Positions 10,557 to 18,256 of a DNA stretch of 51,153 nucleotides are shown piece by piece (the stretch's first letter is position 1; each line of letters begins with the position of its first letter). The translations under genes were made by a program, and so were the position numbers. The notes under the pieces were generated by a model. The model did not search any database, was not told where the DNA came from, and saw nothing but the letters and a program-made list of their open reading frames with translations. Origin of the DNA: Nonomuraea aridisoli (GTDB taxonomy: Bacteria; Actinomycetota; Actinomycetes; Streptosporangiales; Streptosporangiaceae); assembly GCF_003236395.1 (NCBI RefSeq), contig NZ_POUD01000028.1, positions 1 through 51,153 on the forward strand. Reading direction: 5' to 3'.

Positions 10557-11327
10557 TCATCGTGCGAGCACCGCGTGGAGTGCGACGGCGGCTTCGAGCA
10601 GGGCTCGGGAACGGGTGTCGATGCTGGCGTCCCTGGCGGCCAGCGTGCCGCGCACCTCCTCCCAGCGGTGGCCGCGGCGCAGCTGCGGCATCAGGGATCT
10701 GAGCGGAGCTATGCGGTAGCCGGCCATGCGCAGCTGGTGGACCACGCGCGCGTCGCGCACCTGGCCGGGTGAGTAGCGTCGCGGGCCTCGTACGGAGTCG
10801 CGGCCGGGGACGACGAGACCTTCCGCGTCCCAGTGCCGCAAGGTCGACGGGCGCACGCCGAGCGCGGCGGCGAGCTCGGCGATGCTCATCGTGTCCGAGG
10901 GGCGCACGGCGTCGATCGGTTCCGCGGTGATGGCCTCGGCGGCCTGCCTGGCCAGGGCGAGCTCACGGCGCTCGGTGTCGAGCCGGGCGTGTGCCGCGTC
11001 CAGGAGGGCGAGCGCCTCCGACGGCACATCCGACAGCGCGTCCGACGGCGCATCCGACGGCGCATCCGACAGCGCATCCGACAGCGGGCGCGCGTGCGCG
11101 GCGCGCAGGATCCGCTTGGCCTCGACCGGGCCCGTGCCGGCCGCGAGTGCGCGATAGGCCAGCACGGCCTGGACGTGCGGCTCGGCGTAGACGCGGTAAC
11201 CGGTGGGCGTGCGTCCCACCGGGGGCAGCACACCGTCGCGCTCGAGATTGCGGATCTGCTGCACGGAGTACCCGGTCCGCCGTGCGATGTCGGCGGTGCG
11301 CATTCCTGGCGAGTTGCGGCTTCGCAC
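10557..11327 (-). CDS. Tandem MerR-type regulator with two DNA-binding domains
   Basis: A 256-residue protein with two MerR winged-helix domains. The first (residues about 9-78) reads MRTADIARRTGYSVQQIRNL with a GYRVYAE wing. The second (about 147-215) reads TMSIAELAAALGVRPSTLRH with RRYSPGQVRDARVV. A short linker contains repeated SDAL/SDAP units. No C-terminal effector domain is seen. Start GTG 11327 has GAGG 7 nt upstream, and an in-frame ATG lies at 11303. It diverges from the DUF6194-like gene. MerR proteins usually activate promoters with long -35/-10 spacing, and two linked heads could let one chain bind a site as an internal pseudo-dimer. Confidence 0.88.
   Translation of the reverse strand: MRSRNSPGMRTADIARRTGYSVQQIRNLERDGVLPPVGRTPTGYRVYAEPHVQAVLAYRALAAGTGPVEAKRILRAAHARPLSDALSDAPSDAPSDALSDVPSEALALLDAAHARLDTERRELALARQAAEAITAEPIDAVRPSDTMSIAELAAALGVRPSTLRHWDAEGLVVPGRDSVRGPRRYSPGQVRDARVVHQLRMAGYRIAPLRSLMPQLRRGHRWEEVRGTLAARDASIDTRSRALLEAAVALHAVLAR
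11015..11086. repeat. Six 12-bp in-frame repeats in the tandem-MerR gene
   Basis: Six consecutive 12-bp units of the form catccgacRgcg, with minor changes in three, encode the Ser-Asp-Ala-x linker between the first and second MerR domains. The unit is a multiple of three, so copy number can change without a frameshift. Confidence 0.9.
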
Positions 11328-11389
11328 GCTACGACCTCGGCTCTTTCGTGAAAAGTCTCCATAAGCGGTTGAATGGAATGCTAGAACGC

Positions 11390-11857
11390 ATGGACGTTGA
11401 CGAGATCATCAAGTTCCTCGACGGCCTCGGCGGGGTTCTCGTGCTCAGGCCGGGGCCCGGCGATGGTTCACCCGAGACCAGCTGGGGCGACGTGTTCGTC
11501 TACTACGCTCCCGACGGCGTCGTCCCGAAGACCCAGCCGTTCGCGACGATCGTGACGAAGGACTACCCCGGCGACGAGGGCTCGCGGCTGAACCGGCCGG
11601 ACGCCTTCCGGCTGAACCTCTTCGCGGGCAAGGACGCCTTCGTGAGCTGGACCGGCCACGAGCCGCGCGACCCGGGCCCGGACGACGCCGATCCGAGCGT
11701 GGCGGACACCGTGATCGCGCACCCCGTCTACGGCGAACTCGGCTGGCTCGCCGTGGTGAACCCGGGCCCGCGCACGGAGGCGGCGGTCCGTGACCTGCTG
11801 CGCACGGCCCACCGCCTCGCCCGCGGCCGCTACGAACGGCGGGCCGCGGCGCGCTGA
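11390..11857 (+). CDS. DUF6194-like protein of unknown function
   Basis: A 155-residue soluble protein opening MDVDEIIKFLDGLGGV, with a central GDVFVYYAPDG and a DAFRLNLFAGK segment. It matches in style small actinobacterial DUF6194 proteins, but no catalytic motif can be named. The C-terminal 30 residues are Arg-rich. ATG 11390 fits the family; an in-frame ATG at 11378 would add four residues. No good ribosome site is visible, so the message may be leaderless or poorly translated. It diverges from the tandem-MerR regulator, which may control it. Confidence 0.75.
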   Translation: MDVDEIIKFLDGLGGVLVLRPGPGDGSPETSWGDVFVYYAPDGVVPKTQPFATIVTKDYPGDEGSRLNRPDAFRLNLFAGKDAFVSWTGHEPRDPGPDDADPSVADTVIAHPVYGELGWLAVVNPGPRTEAAVRDLLRTAHRLARGRYERRAAAR

Positions 11858-11909
11858 CCGGCTCAGGACCGGCTCAGGACCGGCCGCTTGGAGCCGCGCG
11901 AACCCTTCA

Positions 11910-11943
11910 TCCGGCCCGGGGACGCCGTTGGCCCCGGGCCGGA
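11910..11943. terminator. 12-bp-stem terminator hairpin
   Basis: TCCGGCCCGGGG at 11910-11921 pairs perfectly with CCCCGGGCCGGA at 11932-11943 around a 10-nt loop. It separates the converging DUF6194-like and FAD oxidoreductase genes. Confidence 0.85.
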
Positions 11944-11958
11944 GTCCTTCCCGGCGCT

Positions 11959-13050
11959 TCAGGCGTCGAAGTGGCCGGTGTACATGTCCAGGAGCATTGC
12001 CTGGCCCTTGATCTGCGAGGTCACCTCGCGGCCCACGAACCCGCCGTAGTCGGGCAGGTAGCCGGCGCCGCCCTCCGGGCCCAGCGGGACGAGGATGACC
12101 GGCGGCCGCCGTTCGTAGTCCTGCTGCTCACCTTCGCCGGTGATCAGCGCGCGCAGGTTCGCCGCGAGCAGCTCGCCCTGGGCGCCGGCGAACCCGGCCA
12201 TCTTGCGGTCGGCGTCGGCGATGTCGCCGACGGCGAACACCCGCTCGTGCCCGGCGACCCGCAGCCGCTCGTCCACCCGTACGTAGCCGCGCTCGTCGCG
12301 GGCGGCGGCGAGCGAGCCGCGCAGGTAGTCGGTGCGCGGCACGACGCCGAAGCAGCGGAACCAGACGTCGGCCGTCAGCTCCTCCCCCGCCTCCGTGACG
12401 ACGCTGACAGGCCCGGCGACGGCGGGCGGCACGCTCGGCAGGCCGCGCAGCGCGGCGCCGAGCCGCAGCTCGACGCCCAGGTCGGCGAGCTGCTTGCGCA
12501 GCTCGACGCGGAGCTCGTCGTCGAACGGCCCCTGGAGGATGTCGGACGCCGCGTCGGCGAGGATCACGTGCTTGCCGGGGAACGTCGTCTTGATCTCCCC
12601 CGCCAGCTCCAGCCCGGCCGGCCCGGCCCCGAGGAGCAGCACGCGCTCCGAGCCGGCCAGCGCCTCGTGCGCGGCCCGCGCCCTGGCCCTGGCCGACCCG
12701 ACGTCCGGCTCGTCGATCTTCGCCGGGAACGGGTACGACGACCCGGTCGCCAGCACCAGGTAGTCGGGCTCCAGGACCTGCCCGGAGGCGAGCCGCACGC
12801 GGCGGCCGTCGGCCTCCACGACGCTGTCCTGGACGAATCTGCCGCGCGCCAGCAGACGGCGGTAGGGCAGGAATATCCGCTCCAGCCACTCCGGCTCGAC
12901 CAGCGCCCGCCACGCCGCGACGTTGTGCATGAACGTGTCGGTCTTGTCGACCAGCGTCACGTCCGCGACGTCGTCGAGGAGCTTGGCCACCTTGAAGCCG
13001 GCGTATCCGCCGCCGACCACCACGACGCTCGGCCGCGCGTTCTCGCTCAT
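11959..13050 (-). CDS. FAD-dependent NAD(P)H oxidoreductase (AIF/FSP1-like, NDH-2-related)
   Basis: A 363-residue flavoprotein of the pyridine nucleotide-disulfide oxidoreductase fold. The FAD-binding GGGYAGF motif is at about residues 14-20, ATGSSYPFPA ends the first dinucleotide domain, and the NAD(P)H-binding LLGAGPAGLELAGEI follows in the middle. VFAVGDIAD near the C-terminus is the second FAD contact. No redox Cys pair is seen, which fits AIF/FSP1-type quinone reductases better than disulfide reductases. ATG 13050 has GGAG 5 nt upstream. It diverges from an HxlR regulator, a common pairing for electrophile- or quinone-inducible oxidoreductases. Confidence 0.9.
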   Translation of the reverse strand: MSENARPSVVVVGGGYAGFKVAKLLDDVADVTLVDKTDTFMHNVAAWRALVEPEWLERIFLPYRRLLARGRFVQDSVVEADGRRVRLASGQVLEPDYLVLATGSSYPFPAKIDEPDVGSARARARAAHEALAGSERVLLLGAGPAGLELAGEIKTTFPGKHVILADAASDILQGPFDDELRVELRKQLADLGVELRLGAALRGLPSVPPAVAGPVSVVTEAGEELTADVWFRCFGVVPRTDYLRGSLAAARDERGYVRVDERLRVAGHERVFAVGDIADADRKMAGFAGAQGELLAANLRALITGEGEQQDYERRPPVILVPLGPEGGAGYLPDYGGFVGREVTSQIKGQAMLLDMYTGHFDA

Positions 13051-13148
13051 CACATCTCCAAGCAGGGGAACTAGGAAGGAAGGTGCGGCTAGGTTATTCG
13101 TACTTACTTCTAAAATCAAAGCAGCATCTGATCTGTTAGCTTGGAGGG
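13051..13148. promoter_or_regulatory. Divergent promoter region, oxidoreductase/HxlR
   Basis: This short AT-richer intergenic region contains GTACTTACTT around 13110-13120, which resembles one half of an HxlR-type operator. TAGCTT at 13137-13142 lies 6 nt before the HxlR ATG, a leaderless-type -10 box. The second operator half is not clear. Confidence 0.45.
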
Positions 13149-13490
13149 ATGGCGCCTACGCGACACGACCTGGAAAGCTGCGCCCGCGGCGACGCCGCCC
13201 TCACCCGGGCGTTCACCCTGCTCGGCAAGCGCTGGAACGGCCTGCTGCTGGGCAGCCTCGGCTCCGGCCCCGCGGGCTTTCGGGAGCTGTCGCGGGCCAT
13301 CGGCGGCGTGAGCGACTCGGTGCTCTCCGACCGGCTGGCCGAGCTGTGCAAGGCGGGCCTGATCACCCGCCGCGTCGACGAGGGGCCGCCGGTGACGGTG
13401 TCGTACGAGTTGACGGAGGGCGGGCGGGCCCTCATTCCGGCGCTCCACCAGATCTCACGCTGGGCCGAAGAGCACCTGCCCGCGACCTGA
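13149..13490 (+). CDS. HxlR-family winged-helix regulator
   Basis: A 113-residue winged-helix protein. The N-terminal Cys in LESCARGD (residue 11) is the conserved HxlR cysteine, often redox- or electrophile-sensing. LLGKRWNGLLLGSLGSG, FRELSRAIGGVSDSVLSDRL (the recognition helix) and the wing with VSYELTEGGRAL all match the family. It most likely represses the divergent FAD oxidoreductase and itself, releasing DNA when the Cys is modified. Confidence 0.92.
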   Translation: MAPTRHDLESCARGDAALTRAFTLLGKRWNGLLLGSLGSGPAGFRELSRAIGGVSDSVLSDRLAELCKAGLITRRVDEGPPVTVSYELTEGGRALIPALHQISRWAEEHLPAT

Positions 13491-13571
13491 GCCTGGGGCG
13501 GTTGGGGGTTGATCGTCCGATATGCGGTGTTACGTTGAGATTCGAGGCGTGCCCCGACACCTGCGAAGGAC

Positions 13572-14120
13572 GTGGTTCCCGTGCTCTACCTCTTCGGCTT
13601 CGAGCGGATCGGCGTGGCCGTGAGTGACATCTACTTCGTCGACCCGGCCCCCTTGCCCGGCCAGGAGGGCGCCGAACGCGGCGTGCGGCTCGAGCTGCGC
13701 AGGCTGGAGCAGGGCGAGCTGAAGGGCTCCATCTACTCCGCCCGCCCGATCGGCATCGACCGGCCGATCTGGCGCGTCGACCTGCTGGAGTCCGTCGAGG
13801 GCACGCCGGGCAGCTTCGACCGCACCCACCACCACCCGGGCACGCGGGGGTGGGAGCCGGGGCGGCGGGTGTTCGACGAGCGGCTGTCGAAGGAGCCGCT
13901 GGCCTGGCTGGGGGAACGCCTCGCCGACCTCGAGGGCGTCCTCGACGAGGCGGGCGTCGCCCGCGACGAGGTGACCCCGGAGGACGTACGCGGCCTGCGC
14001 GAGCGCGCCCCCGAGATCGTCGAGACGGTCTCCCGCCTGCTGGACCAGGTGCGCGCCGCCTCCCCCGACGTGCCCGCCGGCGCCGAGTCGGCCACCAGCG
14101 TCCGCGCCAGCTGGCTCTGA
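13572..14120 (+). CDS. Conserved actinobacterial protein of unknown function
   Basis: I do not recognise this 182-residue protein. It has a hydrophobic start, LYLFGFERIGVAVSDIYFVD, a His-rich centre (FDRTHHHPGTRGWEPG), and a charged helical C-terminal half rich in Leu, Glu and Arg. No signal peptide. GTG 13572 is the longest start; GTG 13581 gives VLYLFGF and sits 10 nt after AAGGA, so it may be the true one. Codon use matches its neighbours, so it is a real gene. Its stop lies inside a terminator stem shared with the convergent rpiR-type gene. Confidence 0.7.
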   Translation: MVPVLYLFGFERIGVAVSDIYFVDPAPLPGQEGAERGVRLELRRLEQGELKGSIYSARPIGIDRPIWRVDLLESVEGTPGSFDRTHHHPGTRGWEPGRRVFDERLSKEPLAWLGERLADLEGVLDEAGVARDEVTPEDVRGLRERAPEIVETVSRLLDQVRAASPDVPAGAESATSVRASWL

Positions 14121-14141
14121 CCCCCTGACCCTCAGGGGGTC
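14119..14141. terminator. Bidirectional terminator containing both stop codons
   Basis: GACCCCCTGA and TCAGGGGGTC form a perfect 10-bp stem with a 3-nt loop. The stop of the plus-strand gene (14118-14120) and the stop of the minus-strand rpiR-type gene (14132-14134) both fall within it. Confidence 0.8.
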
Positions 14142-15007
14142 GCGGGGCGGCGGTGCAGGAGGCCGAACTTGGCCCACATGGCCTCCGCCGCCTCGATGGA
14201 GGCGCCCGTACGGGCCGGGTCGACGGCGGCGAGCTGGGCGACGAGGGCCTGGGCGACGGCCATCCCGGCGGTCAGCGACGGGAAGAACGCCTCCCCTTCG
14301 GCGGGCACCAGCACGACCTCCTCCGCCGCGTTCGCCAGCGCCGGGCTGGCCGCGTCCGTGATGGCGAACACCCGCGCGCCCCGCGACCCGGCCTCGTTGG
14401 CCGCCAGCACCGTGCTCTCGTACAGACGCCAGAAGCTGATCGCGATCAGCACGTCGCCGGCGGCGACGGTGGAGACCGTGTTCGCCAGTTCCGCGTCGCC
14501 CGACGTCACCGCCGCCACGGGATAGCCCGCCAGGCGGGCGTTGTGGGCGAGGGCGAGACCGACGGCGGCGTAGCTGCCGTCGGCGACGATGACGGTGCGC
14601 CGCGCCGCCGCGACGGCCTGCGCGATCGTGAGCAGCACGCGTTCGTCCATGCGCCGGTTGAGCAGCGCCAGGCTGTCGAGGTCGCGGCGCAGCGAGCGGG
14701 AGCTGGGCGAGCCGGTGCCCCGGTGCTCGGCGGCGACCTGCCCCGCGCTGAGCGAGGAGAGATAGCGGGCGCGCAGCTCCAGTTGCAGCGCCGGCCAACC
14801 CGCGAAGCCGAGCGCCTGCGCCGTACGGGTGACGGTCGCGACGTTGACGCCCGCGACCTGGGCCAGCTCCCCCGCCGACGCGAAGGACGCGCGGCGCGGC
14901 TGTGACAGCAGGAGCTCCACGACGACGGCGGCCTTGCCGCGCAGGCCGCGCTCGGGCAGCCGCTCACGCAGCCAGTCTTCGAAGCTGTCGGCGGCGCGCT
15001 CTGTCAC
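14132..15007 (-). CDS. MurR/RpiR-family regulator (HTH plus SIS domain)
   Basis: A 291-residue regulator. The N-terminal RpiR helix-turn-helix (residues about 5-80) includes LAQVAGVNVATVTRTAQALG. The C-terminal SIS sugar-isomerase fold (about 115-245) includes VIVADGSYAAVG and a VLIAISFWRLYEST phosphosugar-loop region. GTG 15007 has GGAGG 6 nt upstream. It diverges from the MFS-GAF-amidohydrolase operon with a palindrome in the gap, so it most likely controls that operon. The ligand may be the catabolic intermediate of the amidohydrolase pathway rather than a sugar phosphate. Confidence 0.92.
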   Translation of the reverse strand: MTERAADSFEDWLRERLPERGLRGKAAVVVELLLSQPRRASFASAGELAQVAGVNVATVTRTAQALGFAGWPALQLELRARYLSSLSAGQVAAEHRGTGSPSSRSLRRDLDSLALLNRRMDERVLLTIAQAVAAARRTVIVADGSYAAVGLALAHNARLAGYPVAAVTSGDAELANTVSTVAAGDVLIAISFWRLYESTVLAANEAGSRGARVFAITDAASPALANAAEEVVLVPAEGEAFFPSLTAGMAVAQALVAQLAAVDPARTGASIEAAEAMWAKFGLLHRRPATP

Positions 15008-15065
15008 CGTGATCCTCCCTCGGCCGGCACCATGCTACGCAGTTCGCCGCTATCATCAGCCTTCC

Positions 15066-15081
15066 TGCAATGACCATTGCA
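15066..15081. promoter_or_regulatory. RpiR-type operator palindrome
   Basis: TGCAATG-AC-CATTGCA is a perfect 7-bp inverted repeat with a 2-nt spacer, in the divergent gap between rpiR and the MFS gene. It overlaps a possible -35 box (TTGCAT, 15077-15082) for a TATGTT -10 at 15101-15106. Binding there would block the operon promoter. Confidence 0.75.
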
Positions 15082-15145
15082 TTCTTGACATTTCGCACTA
15101 TATGTTGCTTCCCAGTCTCCCCGTAGGACCTGGGAAGGTGCGTCC

Positions 15146-16534
15146 ATGTCCTTGTTGGCCCGTCTCGATCGGCTCCCGCTGAGCCGCCCCCACTATGTCC
15201 TCCTGCTGATCGGCGGGCTCGGCTACACCTTCGACGGCATGGACTCGGCGGTGGTCGCGTTCCTGTTGCCGAGCGCGCAGGACGCCTGGAGCCTGTCCGA
15301 TGGCCAGCTCGGCTTCATCGGGTCCGCGACGCCGTTCGGGTTCCTGTTCGGCGCGACCGTGGCGGGCCTGCTCGGCGACCGCATCGGCCGCAAAAAAGTG
15401 ATGATGTACGCGCTCGCCTTCTACGCCGTCTTCTCCGTGGTGGCCGCGTTCGCGCCCTCCTACGAGGTGTTCCTGGTGGCGCGCGTGCTGGCCGGGGCCG
15501 GCGCGGGCGCGGAGAGCGCGATCATCGCGCCGTTCCTGTCGGAGTTCGTGCCGGCCGACCGGCGTGGGTGGTTCATCGGCGCGCTGGCCGGGTTCTTCTC
15601 GTTCGGGTTCGTGATGGCCGCGCTGATCGGGCGCTTCGTGGTGCCCACGTTCGACGACGGCTGGCGGATCGCGCAGGTGATCACCGCGCTGCCGATCCTC
15701 ATGCTGCTGTGGTGGCGGCGCTCACTGCCGGAGTCGCCGCGCTACCTGCTGCATCAGGGCCGTACGGCCGAGGCCGAGGCGGTGGTCGCCGACCTGGAAC
15801 GCCGCGTCGAGCGGGCCACCGGCGCGCCGCTGCCCCCGGTGCCCGAGACCGCCGTCGCCCCTTCGGCCGCTCCTTCGGAGACGGCCCGCAAGGTGAACCT
15901 GCTGACCGCGCTGCGCTTCCTGTGGAGCCCCGCCATGGCCAAGCGCACCGGGGTGATCTGGCTGGTGTGGTTCGTGATCACGTTCTCGTACTACGGGTTC
16001 TTCTCGTGGATCCCGACGCTGCTGGTCAACCGCGGCATCACCGTCACCAAGAGCTTCGAGTTCTCGATCATCATCTACCTCGCCCAGATCCCCGGCTACT
16101 TCTCCGCCGCCTGGTTGTCGGAGCGGCTGGACCGCAAGAACACCATCGCCCTCTACCTGGCGGGCTCGGCGGTCAGCGCGTTCTGGCTGTCGCAGATGGA
16201 CTCGCCCGTCTCCATCACGGTCGCGGGCGCGGTGCTGTCGTTCTTCCTGAACGGCACGTACGCAGGCGTCTACTCCTACACCCCCGAGGTGTTCCCCACC
16301 TGGATCCGCGCCACGGGCACCGGGCTGTCGAGCGCCTTCGGCCGGGTCGGCAGCATCCTCGCCCCGACGATCATCGGGTTCTCCGCGGCGAGCCTCGGGT
16401 TCGCGGGCGTGTTCGGCCTGACGACCGCGGTGCTGGTGGCCGGGGTGGTGTGTGTGATCGTTTTCGGCCTGGCCACGGCCGGGCAATCCCTTGAAGAGCT
16501 GACCGAACCCCCCGTGCAGGAGGCCACCAGGTGA
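15146..16534 (+). CDS. MFS transporter (sugar/organic-acid porter type)
   Basis: A 462-residue 12-helix transporter. Loop 2-3 carries the MFS signature GDRIGRKKVM, and loop 6-7 holds PESPRYLL, typical of the sugar porter/NiaP-like and AAHS-like groups. The first helix motif GGLGYTFDGMD also fits those groups. The large cytoplasmic loop is Pro/Ala-rich. AAGGTG lies 5 nt before the ATG. It is the first gene of the operon and overlaps the GAF gene by 4 bp. Import of the substrate that the amidohydrolase cleaves is the simplest role, though export cannot be excluded. Confidence 0.9.
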   Translation: MSLLARLDRLPLSRPHYVLLLIGGLGYTFDGMDSAVVAFLLPSAQDAWSLSDGQLGFIGSATPFGFLFGATVAGLLGDRIGRKKVMMYALAFYAVFSVVAAFAPSYEVFLVARVLAGAGAGAESAIIAPFLSEFVPADRRGWFIGALAGFFSFGFVMAALIGRFVVPTFDDGWRIAQVITALPILMLLWWRRSLPESPRYLLHQGRTAEAEAVVADLERRVERATGAPLPPVPETAVAPSAAPSETARKVNLLTALRFLWSPAMAKRTGVIWLVWFVITFSYYGFFSWIPTLLVNRGITVTKSFEFSIIIYLAQIPGYFSAAWLSERLDRKNTIALYLAGSAVSAFWLSQMDSPVSITVAGAVLSFFLNGTYAGVYSYTPEVFPTWIRATGTGLSSAFGRVGSILAPTIIGFSAASLGFAGVFGLTTAVLVAGVVCVIVFGLATAGQSLEELTEPPVQEATR

Positions 16535-17007
16535 CCACGTTGACCCAGCTGGAGGAGAGGGTGCGCAGGGAGGTGGGCGTGCGGCTGTTCACCGTGCTCG
16601 CCTGGGTGCCGGAACGGCGGGCGCTGCGCCGGGTGCACAGCAGCCACCCCGAGCAGTATCCGGTGGGCGGTGAGAAGACCGTCGAGGTCGCCCAGGGGTG
16701 GCTGGCCACGTGTGTCGAGGGGCGGCGGCCGTACCTCGGCAAGGACCGGGCCGCCGTGCGGGAGATCTTCGCCGACCACGAGCTGATCGAGAGCCTCGGC
16801 TGCGGCGCCGTCGTCAACGTGCCGGTCGTGGACGGGGACGAGGTGGTCGGCGTGCTCAACCTGCTCGACGCCGAGGGCCGCTACGACGAGAGCTCGGTGG
16901 CGGCGGCGCAGGCCCTGGCCGGCGAGGCCGCCGCCGCACTGCGCGAAGACGCCACCACGGCACAGCGCGAAGGCGCCGCCCGGGCGCGGCGCGGAGGTGC
17001 CGCATGA
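16531..17007 (+). CDS. GAF-domain protein
   Basis: A 158-residue single-domain protein. Residues about 5-140 form a GAF fold: a VGVRLFTVLAWVPERRALRR strand pair, CGAVVNVPVV and GVLNLLD. No output domain is present; the last 20 residues are an Arg/Ala tail. It overlaps the genes on both sides (GTGA and ATGA), so it is made with the transporter and hydrolase. It may bind the substrate or act as an accessory enzyme. This gene order recurs in actinobacterial and proteobacterial amidohydrolase operons, as far as I recall, with the GAF protein's role unknown. Confidence 0.85.
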   Translation: MTTLTQLEERVRREVGVRLFTVLAWVPERRALRRVHSSHPEQYPVGGEKTVEVAQGWLATCVEGRRPYLGKDRAAVREIFADHELIESLGCGAVVNVPVVDGDEVVGVLNLLDAEGRYDESSVAAAQALAGEAAAALREDATTAQREGAARARRGGAA

Positions 17008-18209
17008 GTCTGCTGCTGCGCAACGCGATGCTGCTCGACGTGGCGACCGGCGAATACACCGAAGGCGACCTGCGCTGCGCCGACGGTCGCATCGCCGAGA
17101 CCGGGACGAACCTGCGCGCCCCCGACGGCACGCGGGTGCTCGACCTCGCGGGCGCCCGGGTCGTGCCCGGCCTGATCGACGCCCACGTGCACGTCACCGC
17201 CTCGACCGCGGACCTCGGCGCGCTGCGCACGATGTCGCCGTCGTACGTCACCGCGCACGCCGCCCGCATCATGGGCGGCATGCTGGACCGGGGCTTCACC
17301 ACCGTCCGTGACAACTCCGGCGCCGACTTCGGGCTGGCCGACGCGCAGGCCGAGGGCCTCGTCCGGGGGCCGCGGCTGCTGTTCTGCGGCAAGGGGCTGA
17401 GCCAGACCGGCGGCCACTCCGACTTCCGCGGCCGGGGCGAGCAGCACGTCGACGACCACCCGTGCTGCGCGGGCATCGGACGGGTCGCCGACGGCGTCGA
17501 CGCCGTGCGCGCCGCGGCCCGCGACGAGCTGCGCAAGGGCGCCACCCACGTCAAGGTGATGGCCTCCGGCGGCGTGGCCTCCCCCACCGACCGCATCGAC
17601 TCGACCCAGTACTCCATGGACGAGCTGCGCGCCATCGTGGCCGAGGCCGAGGCCGCCAACCGGTACGTCGCCGCCCACGCCTACACCGCGCGGGCCGTCA
17701 ACCGGGCGCTCGAAGCGGGCGTGCGCTCGATCGAGCACGGGAACCTGATCGACGACACGAGCGTCGAGCTGTTCCGGCGCCACGACGCGTTCCTGGTGCC
17801 GACGCTGGTGACGTACTGGGCGCTGAAGGAGGAGGGGCGGGCGTTCGGGCTGTCGGAGGGCAGCTGGCGCAAGGTGGACGAGGTGCTGGAGGCCGGGCTG
17901 ACGGCGCTGGAGCGGGCCGCGCGCGGCGGCGTGCGACTGGCGTTCGGGACCGACCTGCTCGGCGGCATGCACCGTCACCAGAGCCACGAGTTCCGCCTCC
18001 GCGCCGAGGTGCAGCGACCTCTCGACGTGCTCCGCGCGGCCACGTGCGGCGCCGCCGAGCTGCTGGGGATGACCGGCGAGATCGGCACCCTCGAGGTCGG
18101 CGCCCACGCCGACCTCCTCGTCCTCGACGGCGACCCGCTGGAGGACGCCGGCGTCCCCGCCGACCCCAAGCACCTCCGCCACGTCGTGCAGGCCGGCATC
18201 ATCACCTGA
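17004..18209 (+). CDS. Metal-dependent amidohydrolase (imidazolonepropionase/prolidase-like, COG1228)
   Basis: A 401-residue amidohydrolase-superfamily enzyme with a complete metal site. Its elements are the HxH of GLIDAHVHV (about residues 55-63), the probable bridging Lys in THVKVMASGG, His in VAAHAYTARA, His in SIEHGNLID and the catalytic Asp in FGTDLLGGMH. The first 50 residues form the usual beta-sandwich. The family includes Xaa-Pro, Xaa-Lys and Xaa-Arg dipeptidases as well as imidazolone propionase, and the sequence alone does not choose among them. No signal peptide. GGAGGT precedes the ATG, which overlaps the GAF stop. It is the terminal enzyme of the RpiR-controlled operon. Confidence 0.92.
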   Translation: MSLLLRNAMLLDVATGEYTEGDLRCADGRIAETGTNLRAPDGTRVLDLAGARVVPGLIDAHVHVTASTADLGALRTMSPSYVTAHAARIMGGMLDRGFTTVRDNSGADFGLADAQAEGLVRGPRLLFCGKGLSQTGGHSDFRGRGEQHVDDHPCCAGIGRVADGVDAVRAAARDELRKGATHVKVMASGGVASPTDRIDSTQYSMDELRAIVAEAEAANRYVAAHAYTARAVNRALEAGVRSIEHGNLIDDTSVELFRRHDAFLVPTLVTYWALKEEGRAFGLSEGSWRKVDEVLEAGLTALERAARGGVRLAFGTDLLGGMHRHQSHEFRLRAEVQRPLDVLRAATCGAAELLGMTGEIGTLEVGAHADLLVLDGDPLEDAGVPADPKHLRHVVQAGIIT

Positions 18210-18243
18210 CCCGCCCTCCGGTGCGGTGCGAGGGCGGGGTGCG

Positions 18244-18249
18244 TAGCGT
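18244..18249 (+). promoter_or_regulatory. Leaderless -10 box TAGCGT
   Basis: TAGCGT ends 7 nt before the GTG at 18257, so transcription would begin at or near the start codon. No Shine-Dalgarno is present. The same spacing recurs at several other starts in this window. Confidence 0.6.
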
Positions 18250-18256
18250 GGGCGGG

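Noticed and set aside
11026..11090. CRISPR-like repeat array
   Set aside because: Units are 12 bp, directly adjacent with no spacers, and lie in frame within the MerR gene.
15085..15090. TTGACA as the -35 box of the MFS operon
   Set aside because: It matches consensus, but no -10-like hexamer lies 16-18 bp downstream (that stretch is CTTCCC). The TTGCAT/TATGTT pair fits better.
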